Below are positions 24,750 through 31,879 of a DNA stretch of 39,050 nucleotides, piece by piece. The DNA lies in NCBI GenBank assembly GCA_030740295.1, contig JASLXP010000549.1:1-39050 (forward strand), read 5' to 3'. This DNA is from Planctomycetota bacterium (lineage in GTDB: Bacteria; Planctomycetota; PUPC01; JACPCR01). Position numbers and translations under genes: made by a program. Below the pieces are notes generated by a model. The model had not been told where the DNA came from. It made no database searches and saw nothing but the letters and a program-made list of their open reading frames with translations. Position 1 is the stretch's first letter. Each line of letters starts with the position of its first letter.

Positions 24750-26063
24750 TCATTCCTCTCTGAGCACCAATGCTGGATCCTGCTGCGAAGCCATCAGTGC
24801 AGGCAGCCAGGCGGCAGCACATGAGATGACCGGCGCAAGCGCGATCACTGCGCCGAGCTCCGCTCCTTTCAATTCCTCAGAGGTCGCTCCGGCGATCATT
24901 ACACCAACACTTGCCAGCAGCGCGCCGGCAAAGCCCACCACGAATGCCTTCAGAAGAAAGACAACAAGAATGTTTGTCGAGCTGATCCCAATTGCCCGGA
25001 GTATCCCAATCTCTGACGTGCGTTCCTTCGCATTGGTGAACGTCAAGAAACCAATCCAGACCGCGCAGACCACCACCACCAGCGGCACGAGGATCGCGGC
25101 AAATGATTCACGTTCACCTCGCAGGCTTTCTCGTTGGCTTTTCTGTGCTTCGATCTGGGCATGCCCGGCCTCGCGGGTATCCTTCATCTGTTTTGCGGCC
25201 GTAGCCTTGGCGAGGTTGCGAGCTTCAGCGCGCGCCAGGGCCTTGCTCCCTTTCTCAATGACCTGGGTCTTGGGCAGGATCCTCGCGATCTCCTGCCGCA
25301 CCTCTCCAAGCCGGTCTATAGTCGCGCAGTTGCACTCGAGGGCGAGGATTGCGTTGATGCGCTTCTCCATTTTAAGAATCGACTGCACCTCCTTCAGTGG
25401 CATCCAGATCGTGATGTCATCGACCGAGCCGCGCTCTTCATGTGCCTTGTGAATTTTGTATTCACGGTCCATGAACTTGACGGTATCGCCCTCTTTCAGA
25501 TTGATGCTCCGGTGCAGTTCGTAGCCCACCACCATCGTGCCATCGGGCACGGGATCGATGAGCGGTTTTTTAGGGTCTTTGAACATGATAGGCACTTCAC
25601 CACGGATGCCGATTAACAGAACCGTGCGCTCTTGCTCCGGCCATTTTACTTTTTGTGTCAGGCTCGGAAGAAGATGATTGACGGTGATGATCTTGCTGCT
25701 TGCGAGCGTGGTGACGTAATCTTCGGGCATCGTCTTGGACGCGTAGCCCTCGGAGTAGATTTCGCCGAGATCCTGCTCTTGGGGAAAAATGTAAATATTG
25801 AATCCCATCCCCTTGGTGATCTTTCGGATCTCGTTCTCGAGCTTTGCCATCTCTGCGTTGGTGGATTTCTCGAGGGCTTCGATGGCCTCCCGATTCTTCT
25901 TCTCCGTTGCCTGCAGGATGGCCTCCGTTTCCCGGTCAAAACTTCGTAGCGACACAATGGCCCAAAGCAGGGCCCCGACTGCAACCACGACGGATATAAG
26001 TCCCAGAACGAAGTTCAGCTTCCGATGCAAGATCTCCTGTGTGACGAGTCGCCAGATGCTCAT
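24750..26063 (-). CDS. MacB/FtsX-type ABC permease, orphan
   Basis: 437 residues from the ATG at 26063; an in-frame TTG at 26126 would add 21 poorly conserved residues, and neither start has a clear Shine-Dalgarno. Layout of the FtsX/MacB family: helix 1 near 15-38, a long extracytoplasmic domain (40-300), then three helices (about 305-330, 350-380, 395-420) ending PALVLREE, the usual DPA-x-x-L-R tail. The extracytoplasmic part holds two charged helical, likely coiled-coil stretches (REAIEALEKSTNAEMAKLE and a second around 260-300) that are unusual for MacB. No ABC ATPase or membrane-fusion gene is adjacent. Likely lipoprotein or small-molecule export. Confidence 0.85.
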   Translation of the reverse strand: MSIWRLVTQEILHRKLNFVLGLISVVVAVGALLWAIVSLRSFDRETEAILQATEKKNREAIEALEKSTNAEMAKLENEIRKITKGMGFNIYIFPQEQDLGEIYSEGYASKTMPEDYVTTLASSKIITVNHLLPSLTQKVKWPEQERTVLLIGIRGEVPIMFKDPKKPLIDPVPDGTMVVGYELHRSINLKEGDTVKFMDREYKIHKAHEERGSVDDITIWMPLKEVQSILKMEKRINAILALECNCATIDRLGEVRQEIARILPKTQVIEKGSKALARAEARNLAKATAAKQMKDTREAGHAQIEAQKSQRESLRGERESFAAILVPLVVVVCAVWIGFLTFTNAKERTSEIGILRAIGISSTNILVVFLLKAFVVGFAGALLASVGVMIAGATSEELKGAELGAVIALAPVISCAAAWLPALMASQQDPALVLREE

Positions 26064-26353
26064 TTGATTCAGTATGAATGGGTTCAGAGGTTTGTAAAAA
26101 TCGCGGGGGGATGGCGGCGTGGCCAACCAATCCTACGGTGAAAAGTGTACATTATGATCACTGGAAACTCTGTACAGAACCCTCAGTAAAGATTTTGCGC
26201 AAGACCGCTGGCTGATTTATCCACTGCAAACGGTTCTGTAGACTCCTCTCTGCAGACGAGCACGATCAGTAAGGAATCCACGAACTAACCGCCTGACTCC
26301 GGATCATTCTCGCGCCTGATCTCGAGTTACACCTGCCCACGCCCCGCTGAGTC
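26064..26353. other. Divergent intergenic region with inverted repeats
   Basis: Gap between the minus-strand permease and the plus-strand phosphoesterase. It holds the palindrome TCTGTACAGA (26170-26179) and a 9-base inverted repeat, TACAGAACC (26173-26181) and GGTTCTGTA (26232-26240), 50 bases apart. I see no confident promoter and no small gene. Confidence 0.45.
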
Positions 26354-27349
26354 ATGTCACACCCAAACGAACGTCTCTTCCGGTTCTTTTTCTGGAACGA
26401 CATCCATCTCCGCGCGCCGCACCTCTTCCCAGAACACAGGACTTATCCTCTCGCCAACGAAAAAGCTGCCTGGGCAGTCGAATGCGCGCTTGGGAAGCAC
26501 GAGTTAGAGCCACCCGATTTCGTCCTCTCTGGCGGCGACATTATCAATGGCGAGATCCCGGATTACCAGGAGGACTTCGATTACATGAAGTCGCTCATCC
26601 TCGATCCAATCGATGTGCCATTCCTCCCCTGCGTCGGCAATCACGAGAACCGGCAGGGGGAAGGCATCACCGAGCTGAACGAGGCTTACGACCGCTTTTT
26701 CGGTGAGAGGTGGCACCATTACACCTTCACCTGCGGCGGCATTGGATTCATCGTCGTCGACACCAGCGGCGCTCACCGAAATGGTGATGAAGTGACCGAG
26801 AAGCGAAATTCTTTTGTCGATTCCGCTTTCGCTGAGCTGGACGACCTGCCTGTCATCCTTGTCACCCACGTGCCACTCATCGCCGCGCGCGACCTGGAGC
26901 CGCTCAAGGCGAGTTTCGGATTCTCAAGCTGGAAAGTGCTCGAGCCCGGCCTGCTCGAGACCGTCATGCGTAACGCCGAGAGAACCATCGCCGTCTTGTG
27001 TGGGCACATCCATCTCACATCGGTTCAGGAGCAAAGCGGGGTCCATCAGATCATGCCCGGCGGCATCGGCGGCTATCCTTCAGATTTCGCAGCCTTCGAT
27101 GTCTATGCAGATCGGATTGACATGAAGATGCACAGCCCTCCCGAAGAAATCCTCGATCCAGCGGGCAACATACACGGCAAACGACGCCACAGCATTGACT
27201 ATACCGACAGCCAGCATCCGACACACCACGCGTACATCTGGGGAAACGAGAACGAGAGGCGGGTGAGCATTCCATTGGCCGGCCCCAAGGCGCCCAGAGA
27301 ATCCGGGTCGTTCCGCCCGGAATTTCCACCGTCTCTAAAACACCAATGA
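26354..27349 (+). CDS. Calcineurin-like metallophosphoesterase
   Basis: 331 residues. All family metal motifs in order: DxH in NDIH (Asp16, His18), GGD (Asp62), GNHE (Asn96, His97), VTHVPL and CGHIH. These bind two metal ions that hydrolyse phosphomono- or diesters. A C-terminal region of about 80 residues after the barrel is His- and Pro-rich and less conserved. No signal peptide, so probably cytoplasmic. Substrate unknown. Starts ATG without a clear Shine-Dalgarno; ends 40 bases from the stop of the convergent protease gene. Confidence 0.92.
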   Translation: MSHPNERLFRFFFWNDIHLRAPHLFPEHRTYPLANEKAAWAVECALGKHELEPPDFVLSGGDIINGEIPDYQEDFDYMKSLILDPIDVPFLPCVGNHENRQGEGITELNEAYDRFFGERWHHYTFTCGGIGFIVVDTSGAHRNGDEVTEKRNSFVDSAFAELDDLPVILVTHVPLIAARDLEPLKASFGFSSWKVLEPGLLETVMRNAERTIAVLCGHIHLTSVQEQSGVHQIMPGGIGGYPSDFAAFDVYADRIDMKMHSPPEEILDPAGNIHGKRRHSIDYTDSQHPTHHAYIWGNENERRVSIPLAGPKAPRESGSFRPEFPPSLKHQ

Positions 27350-27388
27350 GTGTGTCAAGTTACGATCCGGCAGCAAACAAACTGTCCT

Positions 27389-28348
27389 TTACCGCCTCCA
27401 TCCTTTCTCCAATTCACCCAGCACGATCTCCGCATCAAAACGCTTCTTATCAGAAGGGCGAAACACTTCGAACTTAACCTTTTCGCCTGGCTTTCTGCTC
27501 CTGAAATAACGGACCGCCTCGTTCCGGTACTCAATCGTCTTGCCATCAATCGTCAGCACGACGTCCATCGCCTTGATGCCGGCGTTCGCAACGATGCCTT
27601 TGGGCAACACGACCTTCATGACGCTCCCTTTCATTCCTGTGGGCAGTTTCTTCAGGTAGCCTTCGCCCTGCTCCCAGAACTCTTCGAACGCGCCGCCGAT
27701 AGTCGGGGTCGCCGCGTCATTCTTCTCTTTTAAAAGCCGCTTAAGAGCTGCGAGTGGTGCGAGGTATGAAATGCCCATATTGGCATCGCCGACCGTCATC
27801 GAACCGCTCTGCAGGCCGACGACACCGCCCGAGCTGTTCAGCCACGGCCCGCCGGATGCGCCACCGGGGGTGACAGCGGCAACATAATACGATTGCTGAT
27901 AACGCTTGAGTACGCCGACCCATTCAAAGCCCTTTTCTACTTTGGCCACCTTGCCCGGCATGAGCATGTAATGCCGATACAGAGGCGTTCCAAAACAATG
28001 GAGCTCGTGCCCCACGCGCGGCTCCCGACGGGCAAACTTCATATATTTAAAGGACTCTCCTCTGACCTTCAGCAGCGCGATGTCGTGGCCAAGATCGACG
28101 GCAACCAGCCTCGCCGGTTTGCGCCATTTTGAATTCCTGACCTCGATCTTCCGCCCGGAGGGCTCGACCACATGCGCGGCCGTGATGGCAAATCCGTCTT
28201 TGGAAGCCATCCATCCCGAGCCCTGGAGGTGACCGTTGACCAGGACTTCAAAACATGCCTGTTTCGCTTTTTCATAGACCGAAGTAGCGCTCTGGCCGAA
28301 GGCAATGGCTGGCAGAACGAGAAACAGAAGGAGTCTCGTATGGCTCAT
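27389..28348 (-). CDS. Secreted HtrA-like trypsin-type protease with PDZ domain
   Basis: 319 residues from the ATG at 28348. A Sec signal peptide (RLLLFLVLPAIAFGQS) supports that start; upstream in-frame codons run through a palindromic repeat and are unlikely to be coding. Trypsin-like triad: His59 (TAAHVV), Asp89 (GHDIALLKV) and Ser165 (GGASGGPW). A PDZ-type region from about 225 holds the GIKAMDVVLTIDG carboxylate-binding-like loop. Layout is signal-protease-PDZ, shorter than DegP. Likely periplasmic protein quality control or processing. No Shine-Dalgarno beyond a weak AAAGG. Confidence 0.88.
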   Translation of the reverse strand: MSHTRLLLFLVLPAIAFGQSATSVYEKAKQACFEVLVNGHLQGSGWMASKDGFAITAAHVVEPSGRKIEVRNSKWRKPARLVAVDLGHDIALLKVRGESFKYMKFARREPRVGHELHCFGTPLYRHYMLMPGKVAKVEKGFEWVGVLKRYQQSYYVAAVTPGGASGGPWLNSSGGVVGLQSGSMTVGDANMGISYLAPLAALKRLLKEKNDAATPTIGGAFEEFWEQGEGYLKKLPTGMKGSVMKVVLPKGIVANAGIKAMDVVLTIDGKTIEYRNEAVRYFRSRKPGEKVKFEVFRPSDKKRFDAEIVLGELEKGWRR

Positions 28349-28376
28349 AAGAAAAATGCCTTTTCTCTGTAGTGTT

Positions 28377-28450
28377 CCCTTCGTCTTTCTCTTCGCCTTA
28401 ATCTCTGTATCGGGACAATTTGAGATTACAGCGAAGAGAAAGGCAAAGGG
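28377..28450. repeat. Palindromic element, copy 2
   Basis: Arms 28377-28405 and 28422-28450 pair at 25 of 29 positions around a 16-base loop that also contains GGGA. The inner left arm (28385-28405) matches copy 1 (6334-6354) at 18 of 21 bases, and the right arms match at 15 of 19. It sits between the protease start codon and the tRNA terminator, so it would lie in the protease leader or upstream region. Confidence 0.75.
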
Positions 28451-28503
28451 AGCTGACAAGGCAGCCGGTCAGCATGTTAAGCCTATTTATGCCAGATCTA
28501 ATT

Positions 28504-28537
28504 AAAAAAAGCCCGAGAGCTGGTGACTCTCAGGCTT
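28504..28537 (-). terminator. Intrinsic terminator of tRNA-Arg
   Basis: On the minus strand an 11-pair stem (28509-28537, one G-U pair, 7-base loop) followed by a run of T (28508-28504). It directly follows the tRNA gene. Confidence 0.9.
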
Positions 28538-28543
28538 TGTTAA

Positions 28544-28617
28544 CACACCCGGCAGGAGTCGAACCTGCAACCCCTAGTTCCGTAGACTAGTGCTCTGTCC
28601 AATTGAGCTACGGGTGC
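28544..28617 (-). tRNA. tRNA-Arg (anticodon ACG)
   Basis: 74-base cloverleaf: 7-pair acceptor with a G1-U72 wobble, 4-pair D stem with GG and A20 (an arginine identity base), anticodon stem CTAGT/ACTAG with loop CTACGGA and anticodon ACG, a 5-base variable loop, and T arm GCAGG-TTCGACT-CCTGC. Discriminator G73. A34 would be edited to inosine by TadA to read CGU, CGC and CGA. No CCA is encoded, so it is added enzymatically. Confidence 0.97.
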
Positions 28618-28635
28618 AACTTCTGAGTGGCGGGG

Positions 28636-28663
28636 ATTGTAAGAACAGACCGCGAGGATTCAA
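28636..28663 (-). promoter_or_regulatory. Promoter of tRNA-Arg
   Basis: TTGAAT (28663-28658), a 16-base spacer and TACAAT (28641-28636) on the minus strand; start near 28629, about 12 bases before the mature tRNA 5' end. Confidence 0.6.
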
Positions 28664-28725
28664 GTTGCAGGCCCGTAGAGGATGGTTTGGTGAGGGGCGG
28701 TCGCTCGACTATCGTAGGATTCCAG

Positions 28726-29916
28726 ATGAACGAGGATGTCCCAATCAAATTCGTGCGCCGGGAGGGCAAAGGCCGCTTGCTCGAAATAAACGGCCTGCCG
28801 GTGCTCCACCTCGAGGGCACGCCACGCGAAATGGGTTTGCAGCACGGCAGCCTCATGCCCGAGCGGGTGAAGCAGGGCTGCCAGGCCTACGTACATGACC
28901 ATGCAATCGGGGCGAATGAATTGGCACTCGAGCAACTGCTCGATATTTATGCCAAGGCGGAACCGTTCATACCTGACTGCTACCTGGAAGAGATGGCCGG
29001 ATTGTCAGACGCCGCCGGCATCGAGCTTGACCTCATCCACGCCTTTCACGTCCTGCCGACACTCTTTCATTGCTCCGGCTGTGCCGCGATGAATTCCGCC
29101 ACTCGCGACGGCAAACTCTATCACTACCGAAGCCTGGACCACTCTCTCGAAATCGGCAATGCCATCAAGGCACAGAGCAACGCATGTATTACCGTCTGGG
29201 AGCAGGAGGGGCGAATCCCCATCGCCGGTATGGGCTGGATCGGCGCGGTCGGGCTCGTAACCGGGATGAACGCTGCGGGGATGTCCATGGGCGAGATGGG
29301 TTCGCACTGCGAGGACGAAACTTTTGAAGGGCGACCCATGTGGTTTCAAATGCGCGAGATGCTGTCGCTCTGCGAAGACCTCAATGACGGCCGACGTATG
29401 ATCGAAGAATGGCCGCGCGACTGCGGTTTTAATTTCATTCTCGCCGACGGCAAAGTGCCCGACGCCGTCGCCATCGAAGTCACTCATTCTATGTTCGAGT
29501 TTTTTGAAACCGGTGATTCTGCAGAGGATGTCGAGCCACATTATCCGATCAAGGACGTCGTCCGGCGCACGAACCATTTCGTATCGCCCAGGCTTTCAAA
29601 AACGCAACGCGAAGCCTATGACCCGCGCAGCGATAAGGAAGACAGCGCGTATCACTACGCCTGCCTGAGCGAAAGCATCGAACACGTTCACGGGAAGCTG
29701 GACGCCGAGCAAATGATCTGGCTGTGCCGCTGCTACCCTCCAGACCACAGTTGCCTGCACCAGGCAGTGTTTTGTCCTGCCGATGGCGATTTCTGGTTCG
29801 CCAACGCGGCCAGCCCGGATGAGAGCGAAACGCCGGGCGCGCAGAATCAGCCGTTCCTGCCGTTTAACCTGAACGCGATTTTGGAGTTTGACGCGGTTGA
29901 AGAGAACCGCGGATGA
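28726..29916 (+). CDS. C45-family acyltransferase/peptidase-like protein
   Basis: 396 residues from the ATG at 28726 (AGGA eight bases upstream; an earlier in-frame GTG is less likely). N-terminal nucleophile-type fold of the acyl-CoA:6-aminopenicillanate acyltransferase (C45) family: HLEGTPREMGLQHG near the start and GCAAMNSATRDGKLYHYRSLD, where Cys119 is the likely nucleophile exposed after self-cleavage. GYEEG-type C-terminal features are less clear. Family members hydrolyse or transfer acyl groups on amides. No signal peptide. Its last four codons (Glu-Asn-Arg-Gly) and stop lie inside the repeat cluster at 29901, so the C-terminus may have been altered by it. A MFS transporter follows 168 bases later. 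Confidence 0.82.
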   Translation: MNEDVPIKFVRREGKGRLLEINGLPVLHLEGTPREMGLQHGSLMPERVKQGCQAYVHDHAIGANELALEQLLDIYAKAEPFIPDCYLEEMAGLSDAAGIELDLIHAFHVLPTLFHCSGCAAMNSATRDGKLYHYRSLDHSLEIGNAIKAQSNACITVWEQEGRIPIAGMGWIGAVGLVTGMNAAGMSMGEMGSHCEDETFEGRPMWFQMREMLSLCEDLNDGRRMIEEWPRDCGFNFILADGKVPDAVAIEVTHSMFEFFETGDSAEDVEPHYPIKDVVRRTNHFVSPRLSKTQREAYDPRSDKEDSAYHYACLSESIEHVHGKLDAEQMIWLCRCYPPDHSCLHQAVFCPADGDFWFANAASPDESETPGAQNQPFLPFNLNAILEFDAVEENRG

Positions 29917-30058
29917 AGAGGGCCGCGGAGAAAGAGGGTCGCGGAGAATCGTGGATGGATCTGATTGTTTGATTCATCCGCGGTTCTCTACATCCATGCG
30001 GTTCTCTCGCCCTTCTCCTCTCTGTCCTGAATCACCTCTTCATCCGCGGTCCTCCTCA
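29901..30058. repeat. GC-rich direct and inverted repeat cluster
   Basis: Perfect 16-base inverted repeat agagaaccgcggatga (29901-29916) and its complement (29974-29989). Within it are three degenerate tandem copies with 16-17 base period (ccgcggatgaagaggg at 29907, ccgcggagaaagaggg at 29923, tcgcggagaatcgtgg at 29940). Two more inverted copies lie near 29994 and 30035-30057. The left arm forms the stop region of the C45 gene. Similar CCGCGGATGAA-type text is a known kind of dispersed intergenic repeat in bacteria; here its function is unknown. No regular spacers, so it is not CRISPR. Confidence 0.75.
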
Positions 30059-30084
30059 TTTTCAGTTCCCGTAGAGCCATAATC

Positions 30085-31290
30085 ATGAGCACACGCACCG
30101 GCGGCTTGAAAGAGATTCTCATCCTGAGTGCTGCCTTCTTCTTCAGCTATCTCGGCGTCGGCGCGATTCAGCCGTTCCTCACGCCGTACCTGGAAGAAGA
30201 AACCGACAGGCCGGGCACAGAAGTCGTCTGGGTGCTCGGCAGCGTTTACCTGGCGGGGATCTTCATGCGGCTGGTGGCGGCCTTGATGGTCAACAAACTT
30301 GGAGCACGGATGACCGTCATCCTCGGCTTGCTGATGTGCACTGGTTTCAGTTGGCTGATCGTTGTGACAACGCACATCGGCATCCTGCTGTTCGGCGCCT
30401 TTTTCTGGGGATGGGGAGCGGGGTGTATCTGGGTGGCTGGCACATCCATGGTGCTCGATTTTTCGCCGGAAGATCGATACGGCACGAACACGAGCATCCT
30501 TTTTGCCGCGGTCTACCTGGGCCAGGGCGCGGGCGTCTGCCTGCTGGGTTGGATTGGCGCGAAGTTTGGCAAAGCAGACCTGTTTTTCTGGGCCGCAGTC
30601 ATCAGCATCCCGGCGAATGTGGTGTCGTTCATGTTTCCAAAGGCCGGAGGCAAGACCGAGCCCGCCAATCTCGCAGAAGGCATGAAGGTGCTCGTCTCAT
30701 TGCAAGGGATCATCGTTAGTGTGCTTTTGCTTTCGTCGTCCTTTGGATTTGGGATTCTGCTTGGCAACCTGAGCGGTTCGGTAGCTCGTTCCACAGAGAT
30801 GCAGGGATTCGGCAGTGTCGGGCCGGTGACGCTGGGCTTCTATGTGGCGCGACTGGTCTGTACCTCGTTCGCCGGCCCGCTTTCCGATCGCTTTGGCCGT
30901 GCGCCCCTCCTTGTGGTGGCCTATGCTGCCTCAGCCATTGGCCTCTTCGCCGCGGGTGCTTCCGATAGCCCGGAGATACTCTTCGCCGCTGCCCTGTCGC
31001 TCGGCGTTCAGATGGGGATCGCCTCGGTGGCCGTCGGCGCTTTGGTGGGTGACTGGGCTCCGCCGGAAAAGCGCCACGTCCTCCTGGGCTCACTCTACAT
31101 CTGGCACGGCCTCGGCGCCGCGCTCAGCCTCATCCTCGGCGAACAACTCAAGGCATGGCTGAATGCCTACCGGCCAACCTTCACCGTTTTCGGCGCGGTC
31201 ATGGCGCTCTGCGCGATTCTAGCCGTCGTGCTGGGATTTCTCTTAAGAAAGGAGAAGCGATCCGAGCAAAAAGCCGCCAGTGAAGGATGA
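30085..31290 (+). CDS. MFS transporter
   Basis: 401 residues with about 12 hydrophobic helices and a charged central loop after helix 6 (near residue 190-205). Helix 1 begins LSAAFFFSYLGVGAIQPF. A GPLSDRFGR motif between helices 8 and 9 matches the MFS loop signature (G-x-L-x-D-R-x-G-R); the equivalent 2-3 loop is less clear. Basic C-terminal tail. Substrate unknown. ATG start without Shine-Dalgarno. It may be transcribed with the C45-type gene, though the repeat cluster lies between them. Confidence 0.9.
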   Translation: MSTRTGGLKEILILSAAFFFSYLGVGAIQPFLTPYLEEETDRPGTEVVWVLGSVYLAGIFMRLVAALMVNKLGARMTVILGLLMCTGFSWLIVVTTHIGILLFGAFFWGWGAGCIWVAGTSMVLDFSPEDRYGTNTSILFAAVYLGQGAGVCLLGWIGAKFGKADLFFWAAVISIPANVVSFMFPKAGGKTEPANLAEGMKVLVSLQGIIVSVLLLSSSFGFGILLGNLSGSVARSTEMQGFGSVGPVTLGFYVARLVCTSFAGPLSDRFGRAPLLVVAYAASAIGLFAAGASDSPEILFAAALSLGVQMGIASVAVGALVGDWAPPEKRHVLLGSLYIWHGLGAALSLILGEQLKAWLNAYRPTFTVFGAVMALCAILAVVLGFLLRKEKRSEQKAASEG

Positions 31291-31358
31291 TTGAGCCGCG
31301 CATCGCTTGATGCACCAGGTAACCACTGCAACCGTATCATTTCATCAGCAATCAGAAC

Positions 31359-31395
31359 AAAAAAAGGGCATCCAAGCTCATCTTGGACGCCCTTT
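31359..31395 (-). terminator. Intrinsic terminator of rpsU
   Basis: Minus strand: a stem of about 11 pairs (GGGCGTCCAAG and CTTGGATGCCC, one G-U) with a 5-base loop, followed by seven T (31365-31359). It lies 21 bases after the rpsU stop and also faces the MFS gene end. Confidence 0.88.
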
Positions 31396-31415
31396 GATCC
31401 ATTTCTTCCCTTCCA

Positions 31416-31628
31416 TCAATCTTTGCGGCGGCGAAGGCCTCTGAGGCGTTCGATACGGCGAATATTGCGGACCCGCTCACGCTTCTGGCGGCGGCGAACG
31501 GAAGACGGTTTTTCGAAGAATTCTCGCTTTTTTATCTCGCTGATGATGCCTTCGCGCTGGCATGTCTTCGAAAAACGCTTGAGCGTAATTTCAAAGTTAT
31601 CTCGATTTTCCACATTGACACGGATCAC
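31416..31628 (-). CDS. rpsU: 30S ribosomal protein bS21
   Basis: 70-residue basic protein with the family pattern: RVNVENRDNFEITLKRFSK, the central REGIISEIKKREFFEKPS and an Arg-rich tail (RRRQKRERVRNIRRIERL). It binds near the 3' end of 16S rRNA and helps start translation. Starts at GTG, with AAAGAGG seven bases upstream. Monocistronic, with its own terminator. Its upstream region holds a 9-pair hairpin candidate (31692-31721). Confidence 0.95.
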   Translation of the reverse strand: MIRVNVENRDNFEITLKRFSKTCQREGIISEIKKREFFEKPSSVRRRQKRERVRNIRRIERLRGLRRRKD

Positions 31629-31691
31629 TGAAAACCTCTTTCTGCCCCGTTTATTGCCGATTCAGGGCGATTCACTTAGGAAATCTGGCTA

Positions 31692-31721
31692 GTTCCTGAC
31701 TCTTTACCCATCGTCAGGAAC
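31692..31721. other. Hairpin candidate upstream of rpsU
   Basis: GTTCCTGAC (31692-31700), a 12-base loop and GTCAGGAAC (31713-31721), a perfect 9-pair stem about 65 bases before the rpsU start. It could be a leader structure, an operator or part of a promoter region; no T-run follows on either strand. Confidence 0.45.
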
Positions 31722-31789
31722 CCGCAACTGGGCGAAGAATACCAAGTGGCATTTTGGCCGCAACCCTTGGCGAAGCCGAAATACGATCA

Positions 31790-31817
31790 GCCCCGCGTTT
31801 GTGTGCGTAGGCGGGGC
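31790..31817. other. GC-rich hairpin downstream of the class IV aminotransferase
   Basis: GCCCCGC (31790-31796), 14 bases, GCGGGGC (31811-31817), about 63 bases after the minus-strand aminotransferase stop. Without a T-run it is a weak terminator candidate. Confidence 0.35.
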
Positions 31818-31879
31818 CGGGTGGCAACAGATCGAAGTTAAGGCGTTTGTATTTATCGGCTTACGTTGGATTTGGTCCA

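Noticed and set aside
26064..26126. In-frame TTG that would extend the MacB-like permease by 21 residues
   Set aside because: No Shine-Dalgarno, rare start and no family similarity; the ATG at 26063 begins the usual first segment, though this is not certain.
26170..26179. LexA/SOS box at TCTGTACAGA
   Set aside because: The spacing does not match the usual CTGT-N8-ACAG, and no damage-response gene is nearby.
28305..28505. Plus-strand frame of 66 residues through the palindrome before the tRNA
   Set aside because: It reads the inverted repeat; its residues mirror the unlikely upstream extension of the minus-strand protease.
29901..30058. CRISPR array
   Set aside because: Direct copies are adjacent and degenerate, with inverted copies, no uniform spacers and no cas genes.
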